From contig NZ_JAQBOW010000134.1 of assembly GCF_028287845.1 (NCBI RefSeq), positions 1-50,038 on the forward strand: a DNA stretch of 50,038 nucleotides, in the 5' to 3' direction. This document shows positions 20,427 to 29,750 of this stretch, in pieces. Under the pieces are notes generated by a model that worked only from the letters and a program-made list of their open reading frames with translations, searched no databases and was not told the DNA's origin. Position 1 is the stretch's first letter. Every line of letters starts with the position of its first letter. The position numbers and the translations under genes are program-made. This DNA is from Mucilaginibacter sp. Lineage in GTDB: Bacteria > Bacteroidota > Bacteroidia > Sphingobacteriales > Sphingobacteriaceae.

Positions 20427-20452
20427 TTTACCGTAAAAGCAATTACGGTAAA
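20427..20452. promoter_or_regulatory. perfect inverted repeat upstream of the SusR-like gene
   Basis: TTTACCGTAA and TTACGGTAAA are perfect 10-bp arms 6 nt apart, ending 15 bp before the regulator start codon. The position fits an operator for autoregulation or a leader hairpin over the ribosome-binding region. Confidence 0.5.
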
Positions 20453-20636
20453 GTTTATTTTCTAATTTATTCTCCAAAAAAATAATAAATATTTTGTAAG
20501 GCTAATAGTAAACGTAATAAAAAATCTGAATAATACAAGTTTAAACATTGTCTGCAAACTATAAAATTAATATGCATTAGTTTACAAATGACCTGCAAAT
20601 TTAAACCTAAACAGCCTCCTTATACATCGCTCTGTA

Positions 20637-20680
20637 AAAAGGGGTTCGCATCTCCTAGATTCGAATCCTAATAGGATCAT
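20637..20680 (+). pseudogene. tRNA 3'-end remnant
   Basis: The segment contains GATTCGAATCC, which resembles a T-loop, followed by an acceptor-like AGGATCA. Before it, GGGG TTCGCAT CTCC could be the variable arm of a class II tRNA. The T-stem is broken (position 53 is A opposite C61), and no matching 5' acceptor half occurs in the preceding 100 bases. It looks like a decayed or truncated tRNA-Leu/Ser-type gene, possibly a leftover of an integration event. Confidence 0.4.
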
Positions 20681-20687
20681 ATTCTAC

Positions 20688-20723
20688 AAAAAAGCACCTA
20701 CATTGATTTGCAAGTGCTTTTTT
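20688..20723. terminator. bidirectional intrinsic terminator
   Basis: AAAAAAGCAC and GTGCTTTTTT form a 10-bp stem separated by 16 nt, with A- and T-runs on both sides. It sits 34 bases past the CBM9-like stop on the minus strand, and just after the tRNA remnant on the plus strand, where it would originally have ended the tRNA transcript. Confidence 0.7.
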
Positions 20724-20756
20724 AAAGTTTTAGCATTAGTTTAACAGATCATAACA

Positions 20757-21404
20757 TCACCCAAACTGCAACTCACCAAAAAACTCAGATAAATGAAAAT
20801 CCGGATTTTGACTTTGAATAGCATTCCAGGTAAGGAAATGCGGCTCGGGTAAATCATCGCCACATTTAAAGAAATTGCCGCGTCCCTGTTTTTTATCAAA
20901 CGAATTTAAGTTGGTATATGTAAACACGTCAATTGGTATAGCCAGTGTTATTTGCCACTCAAAATTTGTAGCGGCAAATTCATCGGCTGACTTAATTAAT
21001 ATAGTTTTTTTAATTTTGTCAATTACGCTTTCGGGCATCAGCTTTCTATTCGTTCTGTCTATCCCATACCCCATTAGGCAAATACCTAAGCAATTGATCT
21101 CAATATTATAGTATTCGTTTTCTGACCCGAAAGAAACAAAAAATTCAACGCAGTTATCTTTACATACCGGATCGTTTGTTTTATGCATATTGGTTTTAAT
21201 AACATCTTCGTTAACATAAAATTTCAGAAAAATGGCATCACCACAATGAGCAATAGAAAAATTTGTTTGACAATTAATTTTAAGTTTGGTCCACGGATCA
21301 TTATCAATTTGATGCGATGGCAATGAGTCCATTAATTGGGATACGTCTTCAATAATAATGTTTGGATTTACCGAATTAATTAACGGTATGCGTATAGTTT
21401 TCAT
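20757..21404 (-). CDS. carbohydrate-binding family 9-like protein
   Basis: A 215-residue protein resembling the CBM9-like (DUF1083-type) proteins of Bacteroidota. Visible family marks are DPWTKLKI near residue 38, DNCVEFFVSFG (about 83-93), a YYNIEINCLG strand, and the closing block FFKCGDDLPEPHFLTWNAI with FHLSEFFGELQF. No signal peptide is visible, so the site of action is unclear. It follows the second SusC/SusD pair after a hairpin and ends the locus. A glycan-binding or associated role is inferred; the ligand is unknown. Confidence 0.78.
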   Translation of the reverse strand: MKTIRIPLINSVNPNIIIEDVSQLMDSLPSHQIDNDPWTKLKINCQTNFSIAHCGDAIFLKFYVNEDVIKTNMHKTNDPVCKDNCVEFFVSFGSENEYYNIEINCLGICLMGYGIDRTNRKLMPESVIDKIKKTILIKSADEFAATNFEWQITLAIPIDVFTYTNLNSFDKKQGRGNFFKCGDDLPEPHFLTWNAIQSQNPDFHLSEFFGELQFG

Positions 21405-21519
21405 TAAATATGATGTAGAAGGTTTATTTCCCTTTTAAGATTGAATTATTGAGTAGCCAATAAAGCACTTTAAATATTTTTTAGAAATTAGGTAAAGGAA
21501 TATAGCAAATCATTATATT

Positions 21520-21573
21520 AATTCAGGAGATAAAATGCCAGGCTAAACCAGCCGGCATATTATCTCCTGAATT
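21520..21573 (-). terminator. long hairpin after the second susD
   Basis: Outer arms AATTCAGGAGATAA (21520-21533) and their complement (21560-21573) enclose an inner stem, ATGCC/GGCAT then GGCT/AGCC, with a 5-nt loop. This gives a nearly continuous hairpin of about 23 bp starting 5 bases past the SusD stop. It likely ends or stabilises the susCD transcript before the CBM9-like gene. Confidence 0.65.
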
Positions 21574-21578
21574 TTTAA

Positions 21579-23153
21579 TTAATACCCTGTGTTTTGTGTT
21601 AGAACTGCATCTTTATTTAGATTGATTTCTGTTTGAGGGATCGGTAATAATGAATTATACGGCTGAATAGTTGTATTCTCCTTAATATTTAATCGTTTAA
21701 CACGCTCCAGCAGTGTACCGGTTCTTACCAAAGTCATTCTGCGGTTTTCTTCACCAATTAATTCTCTGGCACGTTCATCCAAAATAAAATCCATTGTAAT
21801 GTCTGATGCTGTTACCAAAGAAGCTTGTGCCCTGCTGCGTAAAACATTGATACTTGTTGCTGCCTGAGCAAGCTGGCCAAGTTTAAATTGTGCCTCGGCA
21901 AGTAAAAGATATGTCTCCCCTAAACGCATCATTATTAAATCTTTATAATCGCCAGTACCATTTATGTCACTCGGAATAAAGAAATTCCATTTGGTAGTGT
22001 ATGGAACAATACGAAATAGGGTATCAGCAGGCGTTGGGATAACTTTTTGACCAAATTTGGGGTTGGTTGGATCGTTATAATAAAAATTACGACGAAGACT
22101 ATATGGCGAATTTCGCATATCATTACCTGTATACAAGGCATTAATAAGCCACGGGCTTAGGCGTAACCGGCCCAGGCCACGGCCACCAAGCGAATCGCAA
22201 ATAAGTATTCCGCTAAGCTGGTAAGATGATGGCACCCAAACCCGCCTGTGTTGGTCAAAACTTGAAGATCCTCCCGGAACGTTATATTGCTGTTCTTCAA
22301 CCCAAATAGCTTCTTTGTTGCCTTCCCTTCTGCGTTGGTTACCATATATAAACATGTCCGAAAACGGATCTCCCGGTAAGCTGGCTTTAACCCCATACCT
22401 TGCTGTTGTTATAGAGAACTTACCGCTGTTAATTACTTTTAAAAGTTCAACCTGGGCAAGGTCCGGCTTTCCTTCACGCAGGTAAACCTCACCAAGCAAT
22501 TGTTGTGCGGCTTCAACGCTAATTCGGCCCGGCAATTTAACGGCGTCAATATTGGGCAGATAAGTATCGGCATAAACAAGATCATTATTAATAAAGTTAT
22601 TCAAAGTATCTACAGGAGCCCTTACAAAGTCTGTTTTTGCAGCTGTTATGGGTTGAGATACCAATGGAACACTTCCCCATAATGTAACCAGGAAGTTATA
22701 GGCGTAGGCTCTGAAAAATTTGGCCTGAGCTAAAAATGATTTGCGGCCAGAAGCAGAAAGTGGTGTTGAGCTATCAGATGCTCCTTGAATAATCTGATTA
22801 GCATTGGTAATTACCCTGTATGCCCAGGTCCAATAATATAATGCGGCCGGATCCTGAGAGTTCAGTGTAACATAATTATGATAAGGATATTCTTCACCAT
22901 TACCATTGCCATCTATACATACGTCGGTTCCAACCTGAAAAATACATAATAAGGATTGGGTTGATTGCATGGTATACTGTTCGCGCACGGATTCCTGAAG
23001 GCCTGCAATTGCGGCGTCTAATCCAAGCGAATCTTTAAGTGTAACTGTGGGCGTATAAGCCGAGTCTGATTTTTCATTCAGAAAACTCTTTTTACAAGAT
23101 ATTAAACCGATTGAAGTTAATATAACGAGTAATAAAATATTAAGCTTTTTCAT
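21579..23153 (-). CDS. SusD/RagB family lipoprotein (amino-sugar locus)
   Basis: A 524-residue surface glycan-binding lipoprotein. The ATG at 23153 is chosen because it yields a lipobox with Cys20 (LISC). An upstream ATG would overlap the susC-like stop and precede the signal peptide. TPR helices and the C-terminal block INVLRSRAQ...ILDERARELIGEENRRMTL are typical. It starts 25 bp after the SusC-like gene. Nearby GH20, nagA/nagB and NagP-like genes suggest an N-acetylhexosamine-containing glycan as ligand. Confidence 0.92.
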   Translation of the reverse strand: MKKLNILLLVILTSIGLISCKKSFLNEKSDSAYTPTVTLKDSLGLDAAIAGLQESVREQYTMQSTQSLLCIFQVGTDVCIDGNGNGEEYPYHNYVTLNSQDPAALYYWTWAYRVITNANQIIQGASDSSTPLSASGRKSFLAQAKFFRAYAYNFLVTLWGSVPLVSQPITAAKTDFVRAPVDTLNNFINNDLVYADTYLPNIDAVKLPGRISVEAAQQLLGEVYLREGKPDLAQVELLKVINSGKFSITTARYGVKASLPGDPFSDMFIYGNQRRREGNKEAIWVEEQQYNVPGGSSSFDQHRRVWVPSSYQLSGILICDSLGGRGLGRLRLSPWLINALYTGNDMRNSPYSLRRNFYYNDPTNPKFGQKVIPTPADTLFRIVPYTTKWNFFIPSDINGTGDYKDLIMMRLGETYLLLAEAQFKLGQLAQAATSINVLRSRAQASLVTASDITMDFILDERARELIGEENRRMTLVRTGTLLERVKRLNIKENTTIQPYNSLLPIPQTEINLNKDAVLTQNTGY

Positions 23154-23178
23154 TGTTTTATAATTTAAAGGTTCTCTT

Positions 23179-26100
23179 TTAGCGTAAACTAACATTTACA
23201 CCTAAAACATAACTTGCTACCAATGGATAGAGTCCGTAGCTTAAATTAGCGTTCGCCGGACCAGATTGATTGGCATTTACACTCAATTCAGGGTCAAGGC
23301 CAATCCATTTGGTAAATGTGTAAATATCACGTCCGCTGATATAAGCAGTTAAACTCCCAATCTTTAATTTGTCGGCTAATGCTTGCGGGAAAGTATAACT
23401 AAAGGTTATATCTTTTAACCTGGTATAATTTTGAGGTACCGGGTAAGCGTACAGCCGCGGATTAATATAGCTTAATGAAGGACGGGTGTTGCTGCGGTTT
23501 GCCGCCGTCCAGTAGTTATCTAACTGAACCGGAATATTTACCCGGCCACCATAGTTTTGAAGATCTAAAGTGGGATTATTTATGAGTGCCCCTTGTGATG
23601 TTTGAAAAAACACGCTTAAGTGAAAGTTGTTATAACCGAAGTTATTGATCATTCCACCGTTCCATTTTGGCAAACTGCTGCCCTGGTAAACTTTATCCGC
23701 AGCTGTTATTTTTCCGTCGCCGTTTTCATCTACAAATTTCAGATCACCGGGTTTTGCTCCGGGATCAAGTTTTGATGCATCCTGACCCACCTGCCAAACG
23801 CCTGCTAATTTATAATCATATATGGCACCCAGGGGTTTACCTATAAACCACTTGTTAACAAGGTCGTTTGTGTTATTTCCGTAAAGCGAAAGGATTTTAT
23901 TTCGGTTTGCAGAAAAATTAAAATTGGTTGACCAGCTAAACTTATCGTGCTTTATATTAACCGTGGTTAAGGTAACCTCTATACCTTTATTGGCTAAGCT
24001 TCCTAAATTATCAAGCTCGCTTGGATAGCCGCCAATTGCAGGAAGCAGCCTGTTTAACAACAAGTTTGTAGTTTTAGTTGAATAAACTTCAACGCTTCCG
24101 GTAATACGGCTTTTAAATAAGGAGTAATCAATACCTAAATTTGCTCCGGTGGTGCTCTCCCAGTTCAGGTTAACATTGCCAAGTACGCCGTTAACGTTTA
24201 AGGCGCTTGATACCAACCCGGTTGTGGGCGTTCCGTTATAAATATATTTAGTTATGCCCTGGGTAGTAATGGTTTGATAAGCACCTACCGCCTGGTTACC
24301 ACTCGTTCCGTAGGATAAACGCAATTTTATATTATCAATCTGATTTACTTTTTTCAGGAAATTCTCCTGTGATATATTCCATCCCAACGCCACTGAAGGG
24401 AATAAGCCATATTTACTGGTTGCCGAACCAAAAGCCGAATAACCATCGCGCCTTGCCGTAGCCGTAAACAGGTATTTGCTGGCATATGAATAGTTTATAC
24501 GGCCCATTTCTGAAAGTAAGGCATCGCGACTATAAAAAGAAGCGCCAGTAACCACTGCTGCGGATCCCATATTGTTGAAAGATAGATTATCATTCAAAAA
24601 TGTGCTTCCTGTAGTTGTAGATGAGGTATATACTTTTTCCTGGGCGCTGTACAATGCAGTAATATCCAAATGATGCTTTTTCCAGTTCTTGTTATACGAA
24701 AGAATGTTTTCAACCAACCAGCTATCTGTTCCGGTATTGTTGATCATTGCCGTACCGCCAACGGTATTGCCGGCACTCAGGCCATTATAAGTATCATAAA
24801 CGGTTGGAAGATTAGTGTAATTTGCATTTACCCTGAATTTTAAACCGTTAACAAATTTGGGTTTAACCTCCAGATAAAATGTTCCGTTCAGGTCATTGTA
24901 CCGGTTAACTACATTCGAATTAAGGCCCAGTAAAGGGTTGGTATATAAGGTTTCCGGAAACATCGGGTAAATTGTATAATTTCCCTTTGCATCATACTCC
25001 TGTCCGTAAGGACTCATTTGCATTGCCAGGCTGTAATTGGCCGTACCGCCATCGGTATTGTTGGCGGAAAAAAACATGGTGGTACCAACGGTAAGCCAAT
25101 CGGTAAGATTAGCATCAAAATTTGACCGGATAGCGGCACGGTGGTGCTGATAGCCTTTTAATACGCCTTTCTCATCCTGGTATTCTCCCGATAGAAAATA
25201 TTTAACATTTTCAGTTCCGCCAGAGATACTTAAATTATGATCCTGAATATATCCCTGCTGCGATATTTCATTAAGCCAATTTGTTGTTTTTCCGGATTTG
25301 TAGTTTTGAATTTCATCCAAATTGGGCACAGGCGGGCTATTTGGGATCAGATTCATTTGCTGACTGTAATCCAAATATTTTTGTACATACTGCTGTCCGT
25401 CTAAAGGGGTGAGCGTTTGATGTTGAAACTCCGGCCCACCAAAAGCACTGTACCTGATAGTTGGCTTACCTGTTTTACCCCTTTTAGTAGTAACCAAAAT
25501 TACACCGCTTGAGCCCCTGGTACCATAAATGGCTACGGCCGAAGCGTCTTTCAAAATTTCAATTGAAGCAATGTCATTGGGGTTAATGTCATTCATTGAA
25601 CCTCCAAGGTTACTAAAAGGCACGCCGTCAACCACAATTAATGGTGAGGTACTGGCATTAATAGAATTGGCTCCTCTAACCAAAACTTTTGGCGAGCTTC
25701 CCGGAGTAGATGAATTTTCGGATATATTTAATCCGGCAGTTGTTCCTTCAATAGCCTGCATTACATTGGTAACCGGCAATTCCGACAATCTTTCCTTAGG
25801 TACTGAGGATACCGAACCTGTAATATCCGACCGTTTTTGCGTTCCGTACCCAACTATTACTACATCATTTAGCGTTTTAGTCTTGTCTGGCTGCATGGCT
25901 ACATCAATCCTGGTTTTAGTGCCAACTACTATTTTTTGTGTAATGTATCCAATAAAACTAAATACAAGTGTACTGCCTTCCGGCACACTTAGCTGATATT
26001 CGCCATTAACATTGGTTGCCATACCTTTAGTTGTGCCTTCAACCATAACATTTGCACCAGGTATACTTTCACCTTTTTCGTCTACCACTTTTCCTTTGAC

Positions 26101-26343
26101 AATTATATTTTGGATAGCGGGATCATTATTTAGCGTATAAAATGAGTCATTCGGGTGTTTGTTTACCTTAGCCACATTTTCTATGACTGTATTTTTTAAA
26201 ATTGAACTGGTATTTAATCTATTGTTTGCCCTTACATGGAAACTGGTTAGCAGGGCAAGCGTTAAAACGCAATATTGCTTTGGTTTTAATGTACTGGCAA
26301 TGTCAATAATTGACGGTATACTATGATTTCGTTGTTTTTTCAT
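23179..26343 (-). CDS. SusC/RagA TonB-dependent transporter (amino-sugar locus)
   Basis: A protein of 1054 residues from the ATG at 26343; another ATG lies 27 bases upstream. The hydrophobic signal (about 31-45) lies unusually deep, behind a 30-residue polar lead. About 40 further residues precede the carboxypeptidase-regulatory-like domain (starting KGKVVDEKGESIPGANV). The plug follows (VVIVGYGTQKRSDITGSV, VRGANS, VVDGVPFSNLGG, LKDASAVAIYGTRGSSGV), then the barrel. No STN domain is present. It should import oligosaccharides released from an amino-sugar glycan, with its SusD partner directly downstream. Confidence 0.93.
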   Translation of the reverse strand: MKKQRNHSIPSIIDIASTLKPKQYCVLTLALLTSFHVRANNRLNTSSILKNTVIENVAKVNKHPNDSFYTLNNDPAIQNIIVKGKVVDEKGESIPGANVMVEGTTKGMATNVNGEYQLSVPEGSTLVFSFIGYITQKIVVGTKTRIDVAMQPDKTKTLNDVVIVGYGTQKRSDITGSVSSVPKERLSELPVTNVMQAIEGTTAGLNISENSSTPGSSPKVLVRGANSINASTSPLIVVDGVPFSNLGGSMNDINPNDIASIEILKDASAVAIYGTRGSSGVILVTTKRGKTGKPTIRYSAFGGPEFQHQTLTPLDGQQYVQKYLDYSQQMNLIPNSPPVPNLDEIQNYKSGKTTNWLNEISQQGYIQDHNLSISGGTENVKYFLSGEYQDEKGVLKGYQHHRAAIRSNFDANLTDWLTVGTTMFFSANNTDGGTANYSLAMQMSPYGQEYDAKGNYTIYPMFPETLYTNPLLGLNSNVVNRYNDLNGTFYLEVKPKFVNGLKFRVNANYTNLPTVYDTYNGLSAGNTVGGTAMINNTGTDSWLVENILSYNKNWKKHHLDITALYSAQEKVYTSSTTTGSTFLNDNLSFNNMGSAAVVTGASFYSRDALLSEMGRINYSYASKYLFTATARRDGYSAFGSATSKYGLFPSVALGWNISQENFLKKVNQIDNIKLRLSYGTSGNQAVGAYQTITTQGITKYIYNGTPTTGLVSSALNVNGVLGNVNLNWESTTGANLGIDYSLFKSRITGSVEVYSTKTTNLLLNRLLPAIGGYPSELDNLGSLANKGIEVTLTTVNIKHDKFSWSTNFNFSANRNKILSLYGNNTNDLVNKWFIGKPLGAIYDYKLAGVWQVGQDASKLDPGAKPGDLKFVDENGDGKITAADKVYQGSSLPKWNGGMINNFGYNNFHLSVFFQTSQGALINNPTLDLQNYGGRVNIPVQLDNYWTAANRSNTRPSLSYINPRLYAYPVPQNYTRLKDITFSYTFPQALADKLKIGSLTAYISGRDIYTFTKWIGLDPELSVNANQSGPANANLSYGLYPLVASYVLGVNVSLR

Positions 26344-26391
26344 AGCTTTGTGGTTAATAAAAGTGAGCATTCTGTGATTATACGGGCGTCC

Positions 26392-26407
26392 TTAATCGCC
26401 TGATTAA
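26392..26407 (-). promoter_or_regulatory. small inverted repeat in the susC leader
   Basis: TTAATC and GATTAA are separated by 4 nt, about 50 bases upstream of the SusC-like start codon. A short leader hairpin or operator half-sites are possible. Confidence 0.25.
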
Positions 26408-26424
26408 AAGGTTGGAAACTTGGT

Positions 26425-26451
26425 GAGGAAGATGTTGGAAGCATCTTCCTC
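26425..26451 (-). promoter_or_regulatory. 10-bp hairpin in the susC leader
   Basis: GAGGAAGATG and CATCTTCCTC form a perfect 10-bp stem with a 7-nt loop between the GH20 stop and the SusC-like start. On the minus strand no T-run follows, so it is more likely an operator or a leader/processing structure than an intrinsic terminator. Confidence 0.4.
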
Positions 26452-26537
26452 TTTGTTTCCTTTAATGTTTGTTTTTTGAATTATGCCATAGTTTTTTGAT
26501 TTAAATTAGGGTGTATGGTTCTTCTTTTACTACTCCG

Positions 26538-28085
26538 CTACTTTTTTCTCGATAAGCGGTTATATAAATTAATTACTTTGATATTTCTTACCTGGTTTTC
26601 AAATTCAATATCCGATGGATTTATAAATCCTTTATTTAACATGCTGAACCTGTCATTTAGCCCTTTTGAACCTGCTAATAATGTTTTTAGTTTTTCAAGA
26701 ACTACCGGGTTTGCTGTATCATTAAAAGCAGGATCGTTAACTTGCTTCTCAATTACCTGGTATTGCAGGTAATAATTGCGGATATCAGCCATTAATTTGA
26801 AATGCTCATATTCTTCCAGGTTTTTTACCGGCTTAAGTGAATAGAGCGTTTTTACCGCAATACGATTACTGTCAAGCAATTGCTGCACACTCATTGGCGT
26901 TGGAGCAACTACTTCTCCTTGCTTAACCTCATAAGGCGTGGTCTTTAATGCTGTCCAAAAAGACATTGATTGCGCCTGGGTAAAACCAAAATGATCTTTG
27001 CAGTATCTCTGTATAAAATCCTGTATGTTCAATGGCTGTTTAGAATTTAGTCCCTCCTTATAGGCATCGAACAGAATGTTAAAGCCTGAAAGAGGATACA
27101 CGTGACGGATAGGATACAGATCAGCAATATCAGTTGGCGATTCAAACACCGAGGAATAAACGCCGGAAGTTGACCAGGAGGTCATTATCATGCCTTTATA
27201 GCCTAGTTTCTCTGCTGCAGGAATAAAATCCCTGACATTTTTAAAATGTTTTTCCCACTCGGTTAAATAATAATTATCAGGGCCTGATCTTACAGCCGGT
27301 GAGCCCCAAATTTCAAAGCCGCTTTGCATCAGTTTTTGATGGTCGCCAAAGTGGTTCATATCCCAACCATAGTTCCAATCAACAAAAACAGTCCCTTTAG
27401 GCAACGATTTAATGGCGTCAGGATATTTCAATGCGATATCAGCCCAAAGAACAGGGGTTTTACCTAATTTAATCACAATATTGCAAAGCATCTTAATATA
27501 GTCAGTATACAATTTTGATTTCCCTTCATTCTCAGCTTTAAGAATGCATTTTTCATCATGCCCAAGCAGGTAGGTTTCATCGCCACCTATATGGATATAT
27601 TTTGAGGTATGGGTAGAAGCCAGTTCCTTGTATAAATCAGTAAATAAAGCGCTATCTCCCTTGGTTTCCAACGGGCATACCTGCGAAAAGTCTTTCTGGT
27701 CCTCCCGGATGCTTTTATATCTTTCATTACGTAAAATATATTCAACATGACCAAAGCTTTGCTGCAACGGAATAACATCAATGCCAAGGCCGTTGCAATA
27801 TTTTATAAATGATACAACCTCGGCCTTGGTATAAGCATATCTATTGGGTATCAGCGGATGTTTTTCATATGGATAGGTACCCTCCCATTCCATAACCAGG
27901 GTATTCATACCCGATTCTTTTAATTTCAGGGCGAATTTTTTAAGGGCATCCATTGTCATTACCTGGTTTCTTAAATCCAGATGAAAGCCCCGAACTGGAA
28001 ATCTATTTTCCTCCGGGCTGTTAGATTGAGCAAATGCCGTATTTAATGCGATTAACATTAGTAAAGCTGATAGTAGTTTTTTCAT
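26538..28085 (-). CDS. GH20 beta-N-acetylhexosaminidase-like glycosidase
   Basis: A 515-residue secreted enzyme from the ATG at 28085 (signal peptide ending TAFAQ, residue 20); a TTG further upstream is less likely. The barrel contains HIGGDET with Asp169-Glu170, the GH20 substrate-assisted catalytic pair. The preceding segments (FHLDLRNQ, MEWEGTYPYEKHP, QSFGHVEYIL) resemble the hexosaminidase D-like branch rather than the classical long HexA type. It should remove terminal GlcNAc or GalNAc. It is 99 bp behind the NagP-like transporter, so they are likely co-transcribed. Confidence 0.87.
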   Translation of the reverse strand: MKKLLSALLMLIALNTAFAQSNSPEENRFPVRGFHLDLRNQVMTMDALKKFALKLKESGMNTLVMEWEGTYPYEKHPLIPNRYAYTKAEVVSFIKYCNGLGIDVIPLQQSFGHVEYILRNERYKSIREDQKDFSQVCPLETKGDSALFTDLYKELASTHTSKYIHIGGDETYLLGHDEKCILKAENEGKSKLYTDYIKMLCNIVIKLGKTPVLWADIALKYPDAIKSLPKGTVFVDWNYGWDMNHFGDHQKLMQSGFEIWGSPAVRSGPDNYYLTEWEKHFKNVRDFIPAAEKLGYKGMIMTSWSTSGVYSSVFESPTDIADLYPIRHVYPLSGFNILFDAYKEGLNSKQPLNIQDFIQRYCKDHFGFTQAQSMSFWTALKTTPYEVKQGEVVAPTPMSVQQLLDSNRIAVKTLYSLKPVKNLEEYEHFKLMADIRNYYLQYQVIEKQVNDPAFNDTANPVVLEKLKTLLAGSKGLNDRFSMLNKGFINPSDIEFENQVRNIKVINLYNRLSRKK

Positions 28086-28184
28086 TGATTTAAATTTTAA
28101 CGTAATATATTGGTGATTGGAACTTGTAATTCTATCATAATCCTGCAACGTGAATGTTTTGCAGGGGTAAGTCTGCTAACGCTT

Positions 28185-29537
28185 TCAATTAAGGGCATTG
28201 CCCTTATATAATCGCCAGCTCCTTAATTTAAAACCGTAAAAAGCATAAAATACCAGGTACATATAGCATGGAAACAGCACCCAATAAGCTTGTCTAACAT
28301 CAAATAAATCCGCAAAATGGCCGTACAAAAGCGGCAGTATAGCACTTCCGCACAGCCCCATAACCATTATTGAGGCCCCCAGCTTGGTAAAACGCCCAAG
28401 GTCACTTAGCGCTAATGGCCATATACCAGCCCATACCATTGAATTTGCTAAACCTAATAACACTACAAACCATATAGATATATCTGCAACGTGGCCGAGC
28501 AGGCTGATTTTACCATGCGCAAAAATGATGAGCAAGGTGAATATGATACCCAATATTGTACAGCCTCTGAGGGCATTCACCTGGCTGATATATTTAGGAA
28601 TAGTAGCAATGCCTATTATATAACCACTGATGGTAGCAAATAAAGTATAGGATGGAAAAACCTTAGCTTCCATTAATGGGATATGCATTGAGTCGGCGTA
28701 TCCTATAATTGTATCAATTGCAATAACCTGCGTACCTACGTGCAAAAAAATAGCAAATGCGCCAAGTATAAGATGAGGAAACTGAAATATATTTGTTTTG
28801 CCCGAATTAGCATTGGCAAGTGCTGAACTTTCGCTCTCTGTGTCAATTTCGGGCAGTGGAGAGTAACGTATAAAAATGCCGAAGGCAAACAAAACTACGC
28901 CCATAAATAAATAAGGAACAATTACTCTCCTTATTAATTCATTCAGGGCCACATTTTTATGGAGCACATCCATTAATGGCAATTGCTTAAACAGCGCGCT
29001 ATCTGTAACTTTTAGAACCATACTGGCAAATAACAAAGGCGCCAATATGCCCGCCCCTTTGTTGCATATACCCATTATGCTAATGCGTTTAGCTGCTTTA
29101 TCTTTTGAGCCGAGAATGGTGACATAGGGATTAGCCGCTGATTGCAAAACGGCCAATCCCGTTCCAATGGTAAAGAGTCCCAGCAAAAAGGCTTCGTAAG
29201 TTCTGCTTAAAGCTGCAGGTATAAAAATAAAAGCACCAATTGCCATTACCCAGAGACCAAGCATTATCCCCTTTTTAAAACCGACTGTTTTTAGCAAAAA
29301 AGAAGACGGGACCGACATGATAAAATAGGAGATATAAAATGCAAAAGCAACCAGATAAGATTGAAAATTTGATAACTGGCAGGCTATCTTGAAGTAAGGA
29401 ATTAAAATAGAATTCACCCAGGTAACAAATCCAAATATGAAAAATAGCATTCCTATAATAAGCATCGAGATAAAGGTCTCTCTTTCACTTAGCGAGCCAA
29501 CCTCCAATGCAATTTCCTTTTGTATTCTTATAGCCAT
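28185..29537 (-). CDS. nagP: sugar MFS transporter, NagP/FucP type
   Basis: A 450-residue inner-membrane proton symporter with about 12 membrane helices. The first helix region, GFVTWVNSILIPYFK, and the following LSNFQSYLVAFAFYISYF are typical of the FucP/NagP branch. Placed with nagA, nagB and a GH20, it probably carries N-acetylglucosamine into the cytoplasm. No dedicated kinase (NagK) is visible in the window, so phosphorylation must be supplied elsewhere. A LacI-type palindrome is centred about 48 bp upstream of its start codon, like the one at nagA. Confidence 0.85.
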   Translation of the reverse strand: MAIRIQKEIALEVGSLSERETFISMLIIGMLFFIFGFVTWVNSILIPYFKIACQLSNFQSYLVAFAFYISYFIMSVPSSFLLKTVGFKKGIMLGLWVMAIGAFIFIPAALSRTYEAFLLGLFTIGTGLAVLQSAANPYVTILGSKDKAAKRISIMGICNKGAGILAPLLFASMVLKVTDSALFKQLPLMDVLHKNVALNELIRRVIVPYLFMGVVLFAFGIFIRYSPLPEIDTESESSALANANSGKTNIFQFPHLILGAFAIFLHVGTQVIAIDTIIGYADSMHIPLMEAKVFPSYTLFATISGYIIGIATIPKYISQVNALRGCTILGIIFTLLIIFAHGKISLLGHVADISIWFVVLLGLANSMVWAGIWPLALSDLGRFTKLGASIMVMGLCGSAILPLLYGHFADLFDVRQAYWVLFPCYMYLVFYAFYGFKLRSWRLYKGNALN

Positions 29538-29572
29538 TTTTTAATATTACTTGATCAAATAAAACAACTTCA

Positions 29573-29598
29573 TATTTCCGTGTACGTACCCGTAATTA
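29573..29598. promoter_or_regulatory. putative LacI-family operator B (transporter)
   Basis: TTTCCGTGTAC|GTACCCGTAA is an imperfect version of the perfect palindrome upstream of nagA. Its centre (29585/29586) is about 48 bp upstream of the transporter start codon, essentially the same distance as at nagA. Confidence 0.68.
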
Positions 29599-29724
29599 CA
29601 GCAAAAAAAAGTTTTTACCAATACGTTCGATTTACCGAACTGAAATAAATTCACCCTCGTGTTAAATACAATAGTAATCACCTTACCTTATTTTTTTGAA
29701 GTGTATCTTATTTTTAAATAAAAT

Positions 29725-29750
29725 CACTTCCGTTTACGTACCCTAAGATA
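29725..29750. promoter_or_regulatory. putative LacI-family operator C (distal)
   Basis: CTTCCGTTTAC|GTACCCTAAG shares the TTCCGT, TTACGTAC and CCC features of site B. It lies 152 bp further upstream. It could be an auxiliary site for DNA looping. Confidence 0.5.

Larger units (their letters stand above)
20413..20756. other. intergenic region with tRNA remnant and terminator
   Basis: A 344-bp AT-rich gap between the CBM9-like stop and the SusR-like start, holding the three items listed separately: an inverted repeat (20427-20452), a decayed tRNA 3' end and a bidirectional terminator. Apart from these I see nothing coding. Confidence 0.6.

Noticed and set aside
25529..25996. 155-codon open frame on the plus strand
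   Set aside because: It lies wholly antisense to the SusC-like plug region, which has clear family motifs; the antisense translation shows no family features.
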